A DNA stretch of 57,218 nucleotides, taken from NCBI GenBank assembly GCA_019509785.1, contig JAEKLQ010000048.1:1-57218 (forward strand). The letters run 5' to 3'. The position numbers and the translations under genes are program-made. The notes beneath the pieces are model-generated. The model was given only the letters and a program-made list of their open reading frames with translations, was not told where the DNA came from and searched no databases. Each line of letters begins with the position of its first letter. Position 1 is the first letter of the stretch. Shown here piece after piece: positions 1-8,868 of the stretch. The DNA comes from Fibrobacterota bacterium (lineage in GTDB: Bacteria > Fibrobacterota > Fibrobacteria > UBA11236).

Positions 1-91
1 TGATGAGCCAACCCAGATTGAGGAAGGCCAGCCATTGATTGGATTTAGCGGGATCGTCCCCGTCAGGGACGGATGGGTCAGCGCTTTTCAT
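1..91 (-). CDS. AtpI/AtpZ-like membrane protein, N-terminus only
   Basis: This is a partial gene cut by the window edge; only the first 30 codons are visible. Reading from the ATG at 91-89, the peptide begins MKSADPSVPDGDDPAKSNQW and continues into a hydrophobic start (LAFLNLGWLI). A polar leader followed by a helix is how AtpI/AtpZ proteins (small two-helix proteins encoded ahead of F0F1 ATP synthase genes) begin. It overlaps the end of the bactofilin gene by 14 bases, so it is probably translationally coupled. The family call rests on layout and the short hydrophobic start, so it is tentative. Confidence 0.35.
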   Translation of the reverse strand, partial: MKSADPSVPDGDDPAKSNQWLAFLNLGWLI

Positions 92-422
92 CCATCTGCA
101 TGGAGCAATTGCCTTGGAACATCGCCCCCTCGTTAATGACCAACTCCCGCGTCTGGAGATCGCCGACCAAGGTCGACTTGGGCTCGAGCACTATTTTCTC
201 CTGCGCATGCAGGTTCCCCAGGATTTGCCCCGCCACCGTCGCCGAGCGCACCTGGACCTGGCCCTCGATTTTCCCCGTCGGACCCAGGATCAGCATCCCG
301 CCCACGTCCACGGTCCCTTTCAGGAATCCGTCCACGCGCAAATCGTGCTCCACCTTGACATCTCCCAGGATCTGGGTGCCCTCGGAAATGAAGGTCTGGA
401 CGGTGGCGATGTTTTTGGACAT
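78..422 (-). CDS. Bactofilin-family cytoskeletal protein
   Basis: A 114-residue protein made almost entirely of the bactofilin beta-helix domain (short beta-turn repeats such as GDVKVEHDLRVDG, GTVDVGGMLILG and GKIEGQVQVRSATVAGQ). Bactofilins polymerise into membrane-associated filaments and often act as scaffolds for cell-wall enzymes. The ATG at 422 is preferred over the in-frame GTG at 434 because a GAGG lies about seven bases before it. The gene sits directly downstream of an M23 peptidase, the classic bactofilin-peptidase pairing, so it probably localises that enzyme. Family membership is clear; the exact cellular role is inferred from this pairing. Confidence 0.88.
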   Translation of the reverse strand: MSKNIATVQTFISEGTQILGDVKVEHDLRVDGFLKGTVDVGGMLILGPTGKIEGQVQVRSATVAGQILGNLHAQEKIVLEPKSTLVGDLQTRELVINEGAMFQGNCSMQMDEKR

Positions 423-430
423 GGGTTTCC

Positions 431-1318
431 TCACTTCAGGTATTGTTCGGGGTCTACGGCTTTGCCTTTGATCAGGATCTCGTAGTGCAGGTGCGGGCCG
501 AAGCTATTGCCGGTGTTTCCCACCGCGCCGATGGAAACGCCTTTTTCCACATGGTCCCCCGCCTGCACGAAGCTCCGGGACAAATGCGCATAGAGGGTTT
601 GCACGCCATGATCGTGATCGATTTTCACGAAGCGCCCCAAGTCCCGGTCTTGGCCTGCTTGGATCACGATTCCCGCCGCCGCCGCCGCGACCAGGGCGTT
701 GCCTTCGGCGATGATATCGACGCCGTCGTGGCGCGCCTCCGCGGAAGCGACCGCTTCCCCCGGGGCTGCGCCTTCGGATGCGGCCGCTCCGGCCGCCGCC
801 GATTGGCCGGGAGTCGACCCGGCGTTGAACTTCTGGCTGATGATGCCGGCCGTGGGCCAGATGTCGGGAATCTGATCGCGCGCGGGGAACGCTCCCGAGC
901 CGCGGCGCTTGCGATCCAAGGCGCGCACTTGCGAAATGAACTTGTCGATGTCCGCCGCCGACATGCGCGTACCCGCGTTCCCGTCGCCTGTGGTATCGGC
1001 CCCTTTTTCGGCGATGAAGGTCTGGAGGATCCCGCGGATCTTCCGCTCCTGTTCCGCCATCTGGTCCAATTCCTTTTCCAGCAAGGTCATCTTCTGCTGC
1101 CTCTGCCGGAGCTCGCGGTTGATGACGGCCAGATGGTTGGCGGCGAACACTTTCCCGTTGATCTCGGTGATCTTGACCGCGGCCAAGGCCGTAGCGAACA
1201 GGGCCAGGATGATGGCGTAGAAAAGGAACTCGAAAAAGCGATAGCGCAACTTGATGGTCCAGACCGCGCTCGAATCGTCGGGCAGGATTTGGATGGTGAT
1301 GTAGCGCTTCTTATTCAT
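431..1318 (-). CDS. M23-family (LytM) peptidoglycan endopeptidase, membrane anchored
   Basis: 295 residues. A cytoplasmic N-terminus precedes one membrane helix (about 30-48), followed by a coiled coil (about 60-100), a low-complexity Ala/Gly linker (170-195) and a C-terminal LytM domain. The zinc site is intact: H197 and D201 in HDGVD, and H278 in the PHLHYE motif, with H245 and H276 as the other conserved histidines. The enzyme should cut peptide cross-links of peptidoglycan in the periplasm. The long stalk between membrane and catalytic domain suggests partners regulate it, and the adjacent bactofilin gene suggests it is positioned by that filament. It lies in the same direction as parA-parB, about 60 bases after parB. 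Confidence 0.9.
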   Translation of the reverse strand: MNKKRYITIQILPDDSSAVWTIKLRYRFFEFLFYAIILALFATALAAVKITEINGKVFAANHLAVINRELRQRQQKMTLLEKELDQMAEQERKIRGILQTFIAEKGADTTGDGNAGTRMSAADIDKFISQVRALDRKRRGSGAFPARDQIPDIWPTAGIISQKFNAGSTPGQSAAAGAAASEGAAPGEAVASAEARHDGVDIIAEGNALVAAAAAGIVIQAGQDRDLGRFVKIDHDHGVQTLYAHLSRSFVQAGDHVEKGVSIGAVGNTGNSFGPHLHYEILIKGKAVDPEQYLK

Positions 1319-1377
1319 GGGTCGGGGCGAAGGGCGGGGGAAAGGGCTCAGGTCCGGTCCGGCGAGGGCGGCTTCGT

Positions 1378-2232
1378 TCAGCCGTGGGCCAATTGCGCCC
1401 GTTCTATCATCTCGGCGAAAGCTTCCAGGTCTCCGCGCTGCATGAAGTGGATCTCCAGTATGCCCTTGGCATCGTTCCCGCGCAGGGTCACCTTGGTGCC
1501 CAGCAACAATTGCAGTTTTTCCAGGAAGGCCTGGGTGTTCGGATTGCGTCCCGATTTCGTTGCATCCCGTTTCGTGCCCGACTTCTCGGCTTTGCGCACG
1601 TTGAGATGATCCTCGACAATTTTGTGGGCCAGTTTCAAGCGCTTATTCGGTTCCGCCTGGAGCAGGGCGCGGCCGTGCCCGGCCGTCAGCTTCCCTTCCC
1701 GGATCATTTCCAAAAGGGGATTCTCGAGTTTAAGCAAGCGCAAGGTATTGGTGATGGCCGAACGGCTCTTCCCCAGCTTCTGGGCCAGCTCATCGTGGGT
1801 GATGCCGCAGGTATTGATGAGCTGCTCGTAGGCCATGGCCTCTTCGATGGCATTCAGCTGCACCCGCTGGATGTTCTCGATCAAGGCCATTTCCATCATG
1901 TCGCGATCGGAAAGGTGATCGCGCACCAGGGCCGGGATGGTTTTCTGGCCCAAGCTCTGCACCGCGCGATAGCGGCGTTCGCCGGCTACGATCTGGTAGC
2001 CATCGTGGTGCTTACGCAGCAAGATGGGCTGGAGCAATCCTTTTTCGCGGATCGAGGTCGCCAGTTCCGCGATCTCTTCCGGACCGAACTCGGTGCGCGG
2101 CTGGAAAGGATTTGGAGTTATTTTGGAAAGTTCAATTTCTAGGGTCGCGCCGCCGGTCTTGGGATTGACGACTTCGGTGCCCAGGTTGCCGAAAATGGCT
2201 TCCAGGCCCTTACCCAAAGCCTTCCTAGTCAT
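1378..2232 (-). CDS. parB: Chromosome partitioning protein ParB (CTP-dependent clamp)
   Basis: 284 residues with the standard ParB/Spo0J order. A short Lys-rich N-terminus that usually contacts ParA (KALGKGLEAIFG) comes first. The N-domain follows, with the CTP-binding box GERRYRA at 84-90 and the ENIQR motif at 119-123. A helix-turn-helix at about 143-168 binds parS, and a C-terminal dimerisation region ends the protein. It loads at parS and slides along DNA to organise the origin region. The start overlaps the end of parA by eight bases, so the two are co-translated. Two parS sites lie about 1.5 kb upstream. Confidence 0.96.
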   Translation of the reverse strand: MTRKALGKGLEAIFGNLGTEVVNPKTGGATLEIELSKITPNPFQPRTEFGPEEIAELATSIREKGLLQPILLRKHHDGYQIVAGERRYRAVQSLGQKTIPALVRDHLSDRDMMEMALIENIQRVQLNAIEEAMAYEQLINTCGITHDELAQKLGKSRSAITNTLRLLKLENPLLEMIREGKLTAGHGRALLQAEPNKRLKLAHKIVEDHLNVRKAEKSGTKRDATKSGRNPNTQAFLEKLQLLLGTKVTLRGNDAKGILEIHFMQRGDLEAFAEMIERAQLAHG

Positions 2233-3004
2233 TCTGCAGAATCTCCTTGGCCAACTCCATATAGCGCATCGCGCCCATGCTCATGGCATCGTACAGGATG
2301 ATGGGCTGACCGAAAGAAGGGGCCTCGGACAATTTCACGCTGCGAGGGATGATGGTCTTGAACACCTTTTCCGAAAAGGTATTCTGCACGTCCTCGGCGA
2401 CCTGCTTGGAGAGGTTCAACCGGCTATCGTACATGGTCAGCAGCGCGCCTTCGATGGACAATTTCGGATTCAGATTCTGCTGCACCAGGCGGATGGTGTT
2501 CAAGAGTTCGGCCAGACCCTGCAAGGCGTAGTACTCGCATTGGATCGGAATCATCACGGTATCCGCGGCCGTGAGAACGTTCAAGGTCAGCATGCTCAGG
2601 GAGGGAGGCGAGTCGATGAAGATGAAATCATAGTCGCCGCGGATTTGTTCCAGCACCCGGGTCAGGCGTTTTTCCCGCATGGGCTGGGTGATGAGTTGCA
2701 CTTCCAGGCCCGCCAGGGATCGGGAACAAGGCAGGATGGAGAGGAAGGGCATGCTGGTGGGGCGGATGAAATGCCGAACTTGGTCCGCCGTGACCGCCTT
2801 ATCCGCTTCGGCCAGGATATCGGAAATGTCTTCTTCGAATTCCTTGGGATCGAAGCCCAACCCTTGGGTCGCATTCGCCTGAGGGTCCATGTCCACCAAC
2901 AGCACCTTTTTTTCCATGGCCGCCAGAGCCGAGGAGGTGTTTACGCAGGTGGTGGTTTTGCCTACGCCGCCCTTCTGATTGCAGGCTGCGATTATACGGC
3001 TCAC
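2225..3004 (-). CDS. parA: Chromosome partitioning ATPase ParA/Soj
   Basis: 259 residues, a deviant Walker-type ATPase with KGGVGKTT at 11-18 (signature lysine K11) and the downstream motifs VDMDPQANAT and FIDSPPSLSML. ATP-bound dimers coat the nucleoid, and ParB stimulates hydrolysis to move origins apart. Its ATG overlaps the stop of rsmG by four bases (ATGA), and parB starts inside its last codons. This gives the tightly packed rsmG-parA-parB operon found next to many bacterial origins. Confidence 0.96.
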   Translation of the reverse strand: MSRIIAACNQKGGVGKTTTCVNTSSALAAMEKKVLLVDMDPQANATQGLGFDPKEFEEDISDILAEADKAVTADQVRHFIRPTSMPFLSILPCSRSLAGLEVQLITQPMREKRLTRVLEQIRGDYDFIFIDSPPSLSMLTLNVLTAADTVMIPIQCEYYALQGLAELLNTIRLVQQNLNPKLSIEGALLTMYDSRLNLSKQVAEDVQNTFSEKVFKTIIPRSVKLSEAPSFGQPIILYDAMSMGAMRYMELAKEILQND

Positions 3005-3600
3005 ATCTCTCCCGTTTTGTATGCGATGACGATGAAATACTTCCGGGGATTGCCAGGGAGATGGTAGGGGTGGTTTTCGACCTTATCATAACCGGGAGGG
3101 GTGGTGTTCTCTTCCGAGGCCTTGAAGGTCATGAACAGTCCGCCCGGCTTCAGCATCTTATAGGCGAGTCGCGCATCCCTGGTGAACTCCCCGAAGGCGC
3201 GGCAGCACACCACGTCCATATGAGATAGAAAAACCTTCTCGACCCGCTCGTTGAGCACATGCAGGTTGGGGATGCGGATCTCGCGGATCAGCTCTTGCAT
3301 CAGAACGCTTTGCTTCTGTTTCGGTTCGACCGCGAACACATCGATGTCCGGGCAGGCGATGGCGATGGGCACCGCGGGTAGTCCCACGCCGCTCCCCATA
3401 TCCGCCAACTTATTCACCTCTTTGAAGAAGGGCATCAGTTGGACCGAGTCCACGATATGCCTTTCCCAAACGGTCGGCTCATCCTTCTCGCTTACGAGAT
3501 TGATGTTCTTGTTCCATTTCCGCAGGAAATGTTCGACTTCCCTGAGTTTTTGTAGGGTTTTATCGTCGAATTTCGACGGATCCTGGAGCAGATTTTCCAT
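3001..3600 (-). CDS. rsmG: 16S rRNA (guanine-527 N7) methyltransferase RsmG
   Basis: 199 residues, a normal length for RsmG/GidB. The SAM-binding loop is visible as ADMGSGVGLPAVPIAI (GSGVGLP at 69-75), preceded by the family motif WERHIVDS and followed by the CRAF segment. It methylates G527 in the 530 loop of 16S rRNA, and loss in other bacteria gives low-level streptomycin resistance. It is the first gene of an operon with parA and parB, and its stop overlaps the parA start. Confidence 0.94.
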   Translation of the reverse strand: MENLLQDPSKFDDKTLQKLREVEHFLRKWNKNINLVSEKDEPTVWERHIVDSVQLMPFFKEVNKLADMGSGVGLPAVPIAIACPDIDVFAVEPKQKQSVLMQELIREIRIPNLHVLNERVEKVFLSHMDVVCCRAFGEFTRDARLAYKMLKPGGLFMTFKASEENTTPPGYDKVENHPYHLPGNPRKYFIVIAYKTGEM

Positions 3601-3672
3601 AGGGCAAGTAAATGTACGAAGGGATTTTTGGATTTCAAGACTTCAGGATATCTCGGACCCTCCATACCTGAA

Positions 3673-4578
3673 TTATGGCGGCGCGGATCGGCTTTCCAAT
3701 TCGGGCGAGATCTTGGTTTCACGTGAAACAGTGCGGCTGTTTTCACGCCATCCATCTCCTGTTCCTGCTGATGTTTCACGTGAAACACCCGCAAGGGATT
3801 TTAAGGGCGGCGATTCCAGGAATCGACGATGAGCCATACCGTACCACCATGTGGGGTGCATGCGGATCAGAACCTCTAAGACTCGATGGTAGCGCCGGGC
3901 CAATCGAGCTGGAGTAAGCGAGACCGAGGGGGATGCGGTTGGCGCCGCCAGGAGCAGAAGGCGGAAGGTTCCATCGGGAAGCAGGGTCCCGAACCAAACC
4001 TCAACCGACCGATGCCGGAGGAGGAAGAGGGGTAGGGGATCGACCCCCAAAGGCTGATCGAAAAATGCGGCGCGGACAGAAGAGGCTTGGGCGCGCTGAT
4101 CCCAGAGCATTCCAAAACAACCGCCGTGCTCCAGGTGGTGAAGCGCCCTGCGAGGAATCCGATCGGAGACGGTTGCCAGGCCGAGACGGCTTCTCATCCG
4201 GATGAGAAGCCGTTGCGCATATTGATGGGCCATTGGCCGCGCCGCACTGAGTAATCCAATCCCTTGAGCGGTCATCCAGGCCCCCATCAGCTCCCAATGA
4301 TGGAAGTGGGCGGTCAGAAATACTGCGGGTGCGGACTTGAGCTTTTTTAGTTTTTCGGCATCCTGAGGTCGAGTGCGAATGGTCTGGCCATAGCGGCCAT
4401 GCGTCAATCGGACGAAATCGAGGGCGGCATGGGTGCAGAAGCGCAAGCGAAAGAAGGGCTGCCGAATGCCGCAGCGCTGTACATTCTCGCGCAGAATCCT
4501 CCTTTTCCATCCCCCTATATATAGGAGAAGGCCCAAGGGAAGGGCTAAAATCCGGAGATAGAGGCTTTGCGGCTTCAT
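3673..4578 (-). CDS. LpxL/HtrB-like lipid A acyltransferase
   Basis: 301 residues. An N-terminal hydrophobic helix (about 5-25) anchors it to the inner membrane. The acyltransferase signature H-x4-E is seen as HFHHWE (H91, E96), followed by family-type segments including MLWDQRA. These enzymes add a secondary acyl chain to the lipid A precursor. The ATG at 4578 is chosen because AGGGA lies a few bases upstream and it gives a normal N-terminus; an in-frame ATG at 4677 has no ribosome site. The last 40 or so residues are a non-conserved tail whose two VSRET segments are parS sites translated in frame, so the tail is constrained by DNA function. Substrate specificity is not shown by sequence. 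Confidence 0.78.
   Translation of the reverse strand: MKPQSLYLRILALPLGLLLYIGGWKRRILRENVQRCGIRQPFFRLRFCTHAALDFVRLTHGRYGQTIRTRPQDAEKLKKLKSAPAVFLTAHFHHWELMGAWMTAQGIGLLSAARPMAHQYAQRLLIRMRSRLGLATVSDRIPRRALHHLEHGGCFGMLWDQRAQASSVRAAFFDQPLGVDPLPLFLLRHRSVEVWFGTLLPDGTFRLLLLAAPTASPSVSLTPARLARRYHRVLEVLIRMHPTWWYGMAHRRFLESPPLKSLAGVSRETSAGTGDGWRENSRTVSRETKISPELESRSAPP
3715..3730. promoter_or_regulatory. parS site, one mismatch
   Basis: GGTTTCACGTGAAACA matches the conserved 16-base parS palindrome (TGTTTCACGTGAAACA) at 15 of 16 positions. It lies inside the 3' end of the LpxL-like acyltransferase gene, about 1.5 kb from parB. ParB should nucleate here. Confidence 0.9.
3772..3787. promoter_or_regulatory. 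parS site, perfect
   Basis: TGTTTCACGTGAAACA is an exact match to the consensus parS palindrome. It is 57 bases from the other site, centre to centre, and also lies within the acyltransferase reading frame. The pair marks an origin-proximal centromere. Confidence 0.96.
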
Positions 4579-4665
4579 AAGAGTCCCTAACAGAATCCGG
4601 CCGCAGCCGAGTCTCCATCCGATGAGGGACTCTAAGCATGGGTATTTCACGATCGAGTCTAACCC

Positions 4666-4695
4666 TTGATCTGGCAACAGGATGAAAGCTAAATT
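4666..4695 (+). promoter_or_regulatory. Possible promoter of the rpmH operon
   Basis: TTGATC at 4666-4671 and TAAATT at 4690-4695 are 18 bases apart, with transcription expected near 4702, about 25 bases before rpmH. This is a weak match and no other good candidate is seen in the short divergent gap. Confidence 0.3.
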
Positions 4696-4726
4696 GATCC
4701 CCTCATCTTAAAATCGGATTTCCAGT

Positions 4727-4888
4727 ATGAAGAGAACGTTCCAGCCCCGTAATCGTAAACGCGTGAACAAGCACGGTTTCCGTGCCCGCATGGCGACCAA
4801 GGATGGCCGCGATGTCTTGGCGCGCCGCCGGGCCAAGGGTCGCCATCGCCTGACGGTGAGCGACGGGATGGCGTACAAGGACATTTGA
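4727..4888 (+). CDS. rpmH: Large ribosomal subunit protein bL34
   Basis: A 53-residue, very basic protein starting [18 protein letters not shown], with [20 protein letters not shown] further on. This is the complete bL34 signature except for a slightly longer C-terminus ([12 protein letters not shown]). It is part of the 50S subunit. It heads the conserved rpmH-rnpA-yidD-yidC-mnmE block and is followed by rnpA after 30 bases. The ATG at 4727 is the only sensible start. Confidence 0.97.
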   Translation: MKRTFQPRNRKRVNKHGFRARMATKDGRDVLARRRAKGRHRLTVSDGMAYKDI

Positions 4889-4918
4889 TTCTTCCGTCCC
4901 GGGAGCGGGGGAGTTAAC

Positions 4919-5305
4919 GTGCCTGCACGCCCGACCCCGTCTCCTGATCCGGATCAACCGGAGCATCTGCCTCCTCGCGAGCGCAGGCTCCGCACGCCCC
5001 AGATGTATAAGCGGGTTTTCGAAACCGGAAGGGCGCTCCGCAGCGCCCCGCTGACGGTGCGTTTTGCGCGCCTCGCCCCGGAACGCACGCGGGTAGGTTT
5101 CATCATCCGTAAGCGTAGCGGTAATGCGCCGCTTCGGAACGCCATCCGCCGCATACTCCGCCAATGTTTCTTCGAGGCCCTTCCCTCCTTGTCCGAAGGC
5201 ACCTGGGTGGTTTTCGACGTGCCGGAGCGGGCGTCCCGCTTTAGCCGCACGGAAATGCGATCCCAAGCCCGGCAACTGCTCGCCGCCATCGCGGAGGGCA
5301 AATGA
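4919..5305 (+). CDS. rnpA: Ribonuclease P protein component
   Basis: 128 residues starting at GTG. The RNA-binding RNR motif of the family is seen as [13 protein letters not shown] (R73-N74 to R81), after the usual SAPLTVRFA and [13 protein letters not shown] strands. It assists the catalytic RNase P RNA in trimming tRNA 5' leaders. The first 20 residues are a Pro-rich extension not needed for the fold, so a later start cannot be excluded. Its stop overlaps the yidD start (ATGA). Confidence 0.92.
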   Translation: MPARPTPSPDPDQPEHLPPRERRLRTPQMYKRVFETGRALRSAPLTVRFARLAPERTRVGFIIRKRSGNAPLRNAIRRILRQCFFEALPSLSEGTWVVFDVPERASRFSRTEMRSQARQLLAAIAEGK

Positions 5306-5607
5306 GCGGAGCCGCGGCCCGCGTGGCGCAAACGCCTTTCCTGATCTTGATACGCGCTTACCAGGCTTTGCATGGATCTTTCTTCCACGGGGTGTGCCGT
5401 TTCCATCCCACGTGTTCCCAGTACGCTTATGACGCCATCGAGACCCGCGGCCTGGCCATGGGACTGATCCTGGCGGCCTGGCGTATCCTCCGCTGCCAGC
5501 CTTTAGCCCGCGGCGGATTCGATCCCGTTCCACCGGCCCGACCGCCAACGCCCTTCCGGGCTTGGCCTTCGCGTCGTCCCCGAATATCACTGAGGAGACT
5601 CTCTTGA
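5302..5607 (+). CDS. yidD: Membrane protein insertion efficiency factor YidD
   Basis: 101 residues. The diagnostic segment [15 protein letters not shown] with its invariant cysteines is present, followed by the [17 protein letters not shown] core. YidD is a small inner-face membrane protein that helps YidC-dependent insertion. The C-terminal 20 residues are an Arg/Pro-rich tail. It overlaps rnpA by four bases at its start and the yidC start codon at its end, so all three are translationally coupled. Confidence 0.93.
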   Translation: MSGAAARVAQTPFLILIRAYQALHGSFFHGVCRFHPTCSQYAYDAIETRGLAMGLILAAWRILRCQPLARGGFDPVPPARPPTPFRAWPSRRPRISLRRLS

Positions 5608-7379
5608 ATAAGAACACGATCGTGGGCTGGATCCTGCTGTTGGGGCTGATGCTCCTGTGGACCGGCTATCAGCAGAGACAGCATTCCAAGGAGCAGGCGC
5701 AGAAGTCGGCGCAGCAAAAGACCGACTCCCTGGAAAAGGCCAAGACCCTCGCTGCCGCGGCTGCCGATTCGGCGGTGCGCGCGGCGCGTACGCCCGCGCA
5801 GAACGGTGCACTCTCCGACTCAGGAAAAGCCGCCGCCGCTTCGGCAGTGGCGCATACGATGTTGATCGTGGAGACCAATCGTTTCACGGTGACCGTGGAT
5901 AACCAAGGCGCGCGCCTCGCCAAGGTGACCTTGAAGGAGTTGGCCGGGCACAAGCCATTGAACCCGGATATCATCCAGGGGGATGGCGGCGCCTTGACCC
6001 TGACGGTGGACAACCAGGACTTGACGCGGCAATTATGGATCCCGGATACGAAGGATAGCGTGCTGGATGCGCGCCAGGCGCCGGCCACCGTGCACTTCAA
6101 GCTGATCGCGCCGGACGGGAAGCGGACCTTGGATCGCAGCTTCACCTTCTATCCCGACAGCGCGAAGATCGTCCAGCATTTGGAATCCTCGACACCGCTC
6201 GGATCGTATTCCCTGGGTTGGAACGCGGGCCTGTCCGAAACGGAAAACATCGTGCATGGCAAGGGCGTAGGGCTCATGAGCGGCTACTTCAGCGAGCTTA
6301 TCTACGACAATGGCGTGAACGTGGAGCGGACCGCCTTCGTGGGCGATAAGGTCCTGAACGCCGAGAGCGGGGTGCTGAAATGGGCGGGCCTGCGCCGCAA
6401 ATACGTGGCCGGGGTGATCAACTTCAATCACGAGACCAACAACAAGGTGGTGGCGAAGGGGAGGGTGGCCGAGAATGAGGACAAGAGCTATCCCCACGAT
6501 TACGAGCTGCTGATCTCGGCGAGCAATGTCGAGGACAAGACCTTGGACTTCGATTTCCTGATCCTGCCCTTGTCCTATGATCAGCTGCTGGCCTACCATC
6601 AGAACTACGAGAAGATCATCTTCAGCGGCTACGAATCCTTCTTCCGCGCCGACATATGGTATCCGGCCCTGTGCGGGCTGGTGCTGCATACCCTGAAGTT
6701 CTTCAATGGGTTCGTGCATAATTACGGCCTGGCCATCATCCTCCTCACCTTGCTGGTGCGGACCCTGACCTTCCCCTTGACCATCGCGCAGACCAAGCAA
6801 GGCGTGAAGATGCAACAGCACATGCCCGCCATCTCGAAGATCCGTGAAAAGCATAAGGGCAACCCCCAGAAGGCCAATCTCGAGATCATGGAATACTACA
6901 AGAAGGAAGGCGTGAATCCCTTGTCCGGGGTGATGGGCTGCTTCCCGGTGTTCCTGCAGATGCCGATCTTCATCTCCCTCTTCAACGTGCTGGGCCGTTC
7001 GGTGGAATTGAAAGGGGCTCCTTTCTTCGGTTGGGTCCATGACCTGGCCCGGCCGGACGTGGTCTACGACGCGCTGAAGCTTCCTTACCTCTTTCCCTTG
7101 GGCGTGACCATCCTGCCTTTCTTCATGGCCGCCAGCATGTTCTTCCAGATGAAGATGTCCGTCAAGGATCCGAACCAGAAGATGATGGTTTGGATGATGC
7201 CGGTCATGATGTTCGTCTTCTCGTGCTCCTTCCCGTCGGGCCTCGTGCTTTACTGGACGGTCTCCAACCTCTTCACCATCGGCCAGACTTACTTTTACAC
7301 CAACCGTTTGCGGCCCGCCGGCGCGGCGGTAGTGACGACCCCCGCCAAACCGACCCGCAACAAGCCGGCGAAGACCTGA
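5604..7379 (+). CDS. yidC: Membrane protein insertase YidC
   Basis: 591 residues. An N-terminal helix ([16 protein letters not shown]) is followed by a Lys/Ala-rich linker and the large periplasmic beta domain typical of Gram-negative YidC. The five-helix C-terminal insertase core (about 350-575) includes [15 protein letters not shown] and the [11 protein letters not shown] segment. It inserts and folds inner-membrane proteins with or without SecYEG. A TTG start at 5604 is preferred because GAGGAG lies seven bases upstream and the N-terminus is then canonical; the longer frame from 5562 would overlap yidD without a ribosome site. The TTG overlaps the yidD stop. Confidence 0.96.
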   Translation: MNKNTIVGWILLLGLMLLWTGYQQRQHSKEQAQKSAQQKTDSLEKAKTLAAAAADSAVRAARTPAQNGALSDSGKAAAASAVAHTMLIVETNRFTVTVDNQGARLAKVTLKELAGHKPLNPDIIQGDGGALTLTVDNQDLTRQLWIPDTKDSVLDARQAPATVHFKLIAPDGKRTLDRSFTFYPDSAKIVQHLESSTPLGSYSLGWNAGLSETENIVHGKGVGLMSGYFSELIYDNGVNVERTAFVGDKVLNAESGVLKWAGLRRKYVAGVINFNHETNNKVVAKGRVAENEDKSYPHDYELLISASNVEDKTLDFDFLILPLSYDQLLAYHQNYEKIIFSGYESFFRADIWYPALCGLVLHTLKFFNGFVHNYGLAIILLTLLVRTLTFPLTIAQTKQGVKMQQHMPAISKIREKHKGNPQKANLEIMEYYKKEGVNPLSGVMGCFPVFLQMPIFISLFNVLGRSVELKGAPFFGWVHDLARPDVVYDALKLPYLFPLGVTILPFFMAASMFFQMKMSVKDPNQKMMVWMMPVMMFVFSCSFPSGLVLYWTVSNLFTIGQTYFYTNRLRPAGAAVVTTPAKPTRNKPAKT

Positions 7380-7412
7380 ACCGATGAACGCGGCGAGCGG
7401 GGAACCATGAAT

Positions 7413-7456
7413 GCGACGAGCGTGGAGTTTGCCTGAGCAAACTCCAGAGCGAGGAG
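7413..7456. repeat. Dispersed palindromic repeat, copy A
   Basis: A 44-base element between yidC and mnmE with a 9-bp stem (GGAGTTTGC, loop CTGA, GCAAACTCC at 7424-7445) flanked by GCGACGAGCG and GAGCGAGGAG. The same element occurs in opposite orientation at 12661-12705. The GAGGAG at its end also serves as the mnmE ribosome site. Confidence 0.7.
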
Positions 7457-7462
7457 CCTAAC

Positions 7463-8851
7463 TTGGACACAATCGTCGCCTGCTCCACCCCGCCCGGCAC
7501 TTCCGGGCTGGCCGTACTTCGCCTCTCGGGGCCCGCCTGCCGCACCGTGGCCGCCGCCTGCCTGGGCCGGCCCGACCCCTTGCCGCGCCATGTCTATCAC
7601 GGCCCCTTCCGGGTCCCGTCGACCGGGTCCGGTTCCCATTCATTAGCCGTCGTCCCCGGGGAAATCCTCGACCGCCTGAACTTCGTTTTCTTTTCCGCTC
7701 CCGCCAGCGCCACCGGCGAAGACGTCCTGGAGATTTATCCCCATGGCAATCCGCTCCTCATCGGTAGGATCCTCGCCGTCCTGAGCTCGATAGCGGGCGT
7801 GCGTCCCGCGGCGCCGGGGGAATTCACCCGGCGGGCCTTCGAGCAGGGCAAGATCGATTTGCTTCAAGCCGAAGCCGTCGGCCAACTCATCCATGCCGAA
7901 ACGGTGGAAGCCTTGCGCAACGCGCGACGGGTGGCGGAGGGCGCCTTGAGCGCGCCGCTCAAGGCCTTGCGGGAGGGGTTGGTGGACCTTTCCGTTAGGC
8001 TGGAGTTGGACGTGGATTTTTCCGAGGAAGAGGCCGACCCGGATTACGGCTCCTGGGTCCCGCGCCTGGAAGCGATGCGCCGCCGATTGGACGACCTGGC
8101 AGCCGGCTTCGAAAAAGGGCGGGGGCTGGGCCGCGCGCCGCGGGTGGCCATCCTGGGCGCGCCCAACGCGGGCAAGTCCAGCCTGGTCAACGCCCTGGTG
8201 CGCGAGGATCGCCTGATGGTTTCCGCCGTCCCCGGGACCACCCGGGATTGGGTGGAGGTAACGTTGACGTTACCCGGGGGCCGCGTGCAACTGGTGGACA
8301 CGGCGGGTTTGGGCCGTCCCGTGGACGACCTGGACGCCATGGCCATGGAAAGGACGCGTCGCCAATGGGGCGAGGCGGACGTACGGGTATGGGTGGAGGA
8401 CGGTACGCGCGAAGCCGTCCCGGCGCCCTTGCCGGGCATGGAATCCATCGGAGGCGAAGCGGCCGAAGCGCCGGCCCGCAATGCCGTGGACCTGCGCGTG
8501 CGCACCAAGGCCGATTTACCGGGTTTCCATCCCCTGCCCGATGCGCTTTCCGTTTCCAGCCCGACCGGCGATGGCTTGGAGGCCCTGCGAACCCGGTTGG
8601 AAGCGGCCGCCTTCCGAGGCCGCGGCACCGGGGAAGATCCCCTCCTCACGACCGAGCGGCAATTCCGCGCGGTCATGGCCGCCCGCGATCGGGTAGACGC
8701 GGGTCTGGCAAGTTTACGCCGCAAGCCGGCCATCGAGATCCTCGCCTTCGAGATCCGCGAAGCGGCCGGCCATCTAAGGGAACTGCTGGGAGAGATCGCT
8801 CCCGACGAAGTGCTGGGCCGCATCTTCGCCGGATTTTGCATCGGGAAGTAA
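7463..8851 (+). CDS. mnmE: tRNA modification GTPase MnmE
   Basis: 462 residues from a TTG start with GAGGAG seven bases upstream. The N-terminal tetrahydrofolate-binding domain (DTIVACSTPPGTSGLAVLR) is followed by a helical domain that is interrupted by the G domain. Visible G motifs are GAPNAGKSS at about 232-240, GTTRDW near 258, DTAGLG near 279 and TKAD near 347. The C-terminal CIGK motif is intact. With MnmG it installs the 5-carboxymethylaminomethyl group on U34 of certain tRNAs. MnmG is not in this window. Confidence 0.96.
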   Translation: MDTIVACSTPPGTSGLAVLRLSGPACRTVAAACLGRPDPLPRHVYHGPFRVPSTGSGSHSLAVVPGEILDRLNFVFFSAPASATGEDVLEIYPHGNPLLIGRILAVLSSIAGVRPAAPGEFTRRAFEQGKIDLLQAEAVGQLIHAETVEALRNARRVAEGALSAPLKALREGLVDLSVRLELDVDFSEEEADPDYGSWVPRLEAMRRRLDDLAAGFEKGRGLGRAPRVAILGAPNAGKSSLVNALVREDRLMVSAVPGTTRDWVEVTLTLPGGRVQLVDTAGLGRPVDDLDAMAMERTRRQWGEADVRVWVEDGTREAVPAPLPGMESIGGEAAEAPARNAVDLRVRTKADLPGFHPLPDALSVSSPTGDGLEALRTRLEAAAFRGRGTGEDPLLTTERQFRAVMAARDRVDAGLASLRRKPAIEILAFEIREAAGHLRELLGEIAPDEVLGRIFAGFCIGK

Positions 8852-8868
8852 TCCGCGGATTTCCGGGA

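Noticed and set aside
3492-3794. A 100-residue minus-strand gene containing FHVKH
   Set aside because: The FHVKH peptides are parS palindromes read in another frame; the frame overlaps rsmG and the acyltransferase.
4579-4726. Replication origin next to rpmH
   Set aside because: No dnaA gene and no cluster of TTATCCACA-type boxes could be found here or elsewhere in the window; only parS supports origin proximity.
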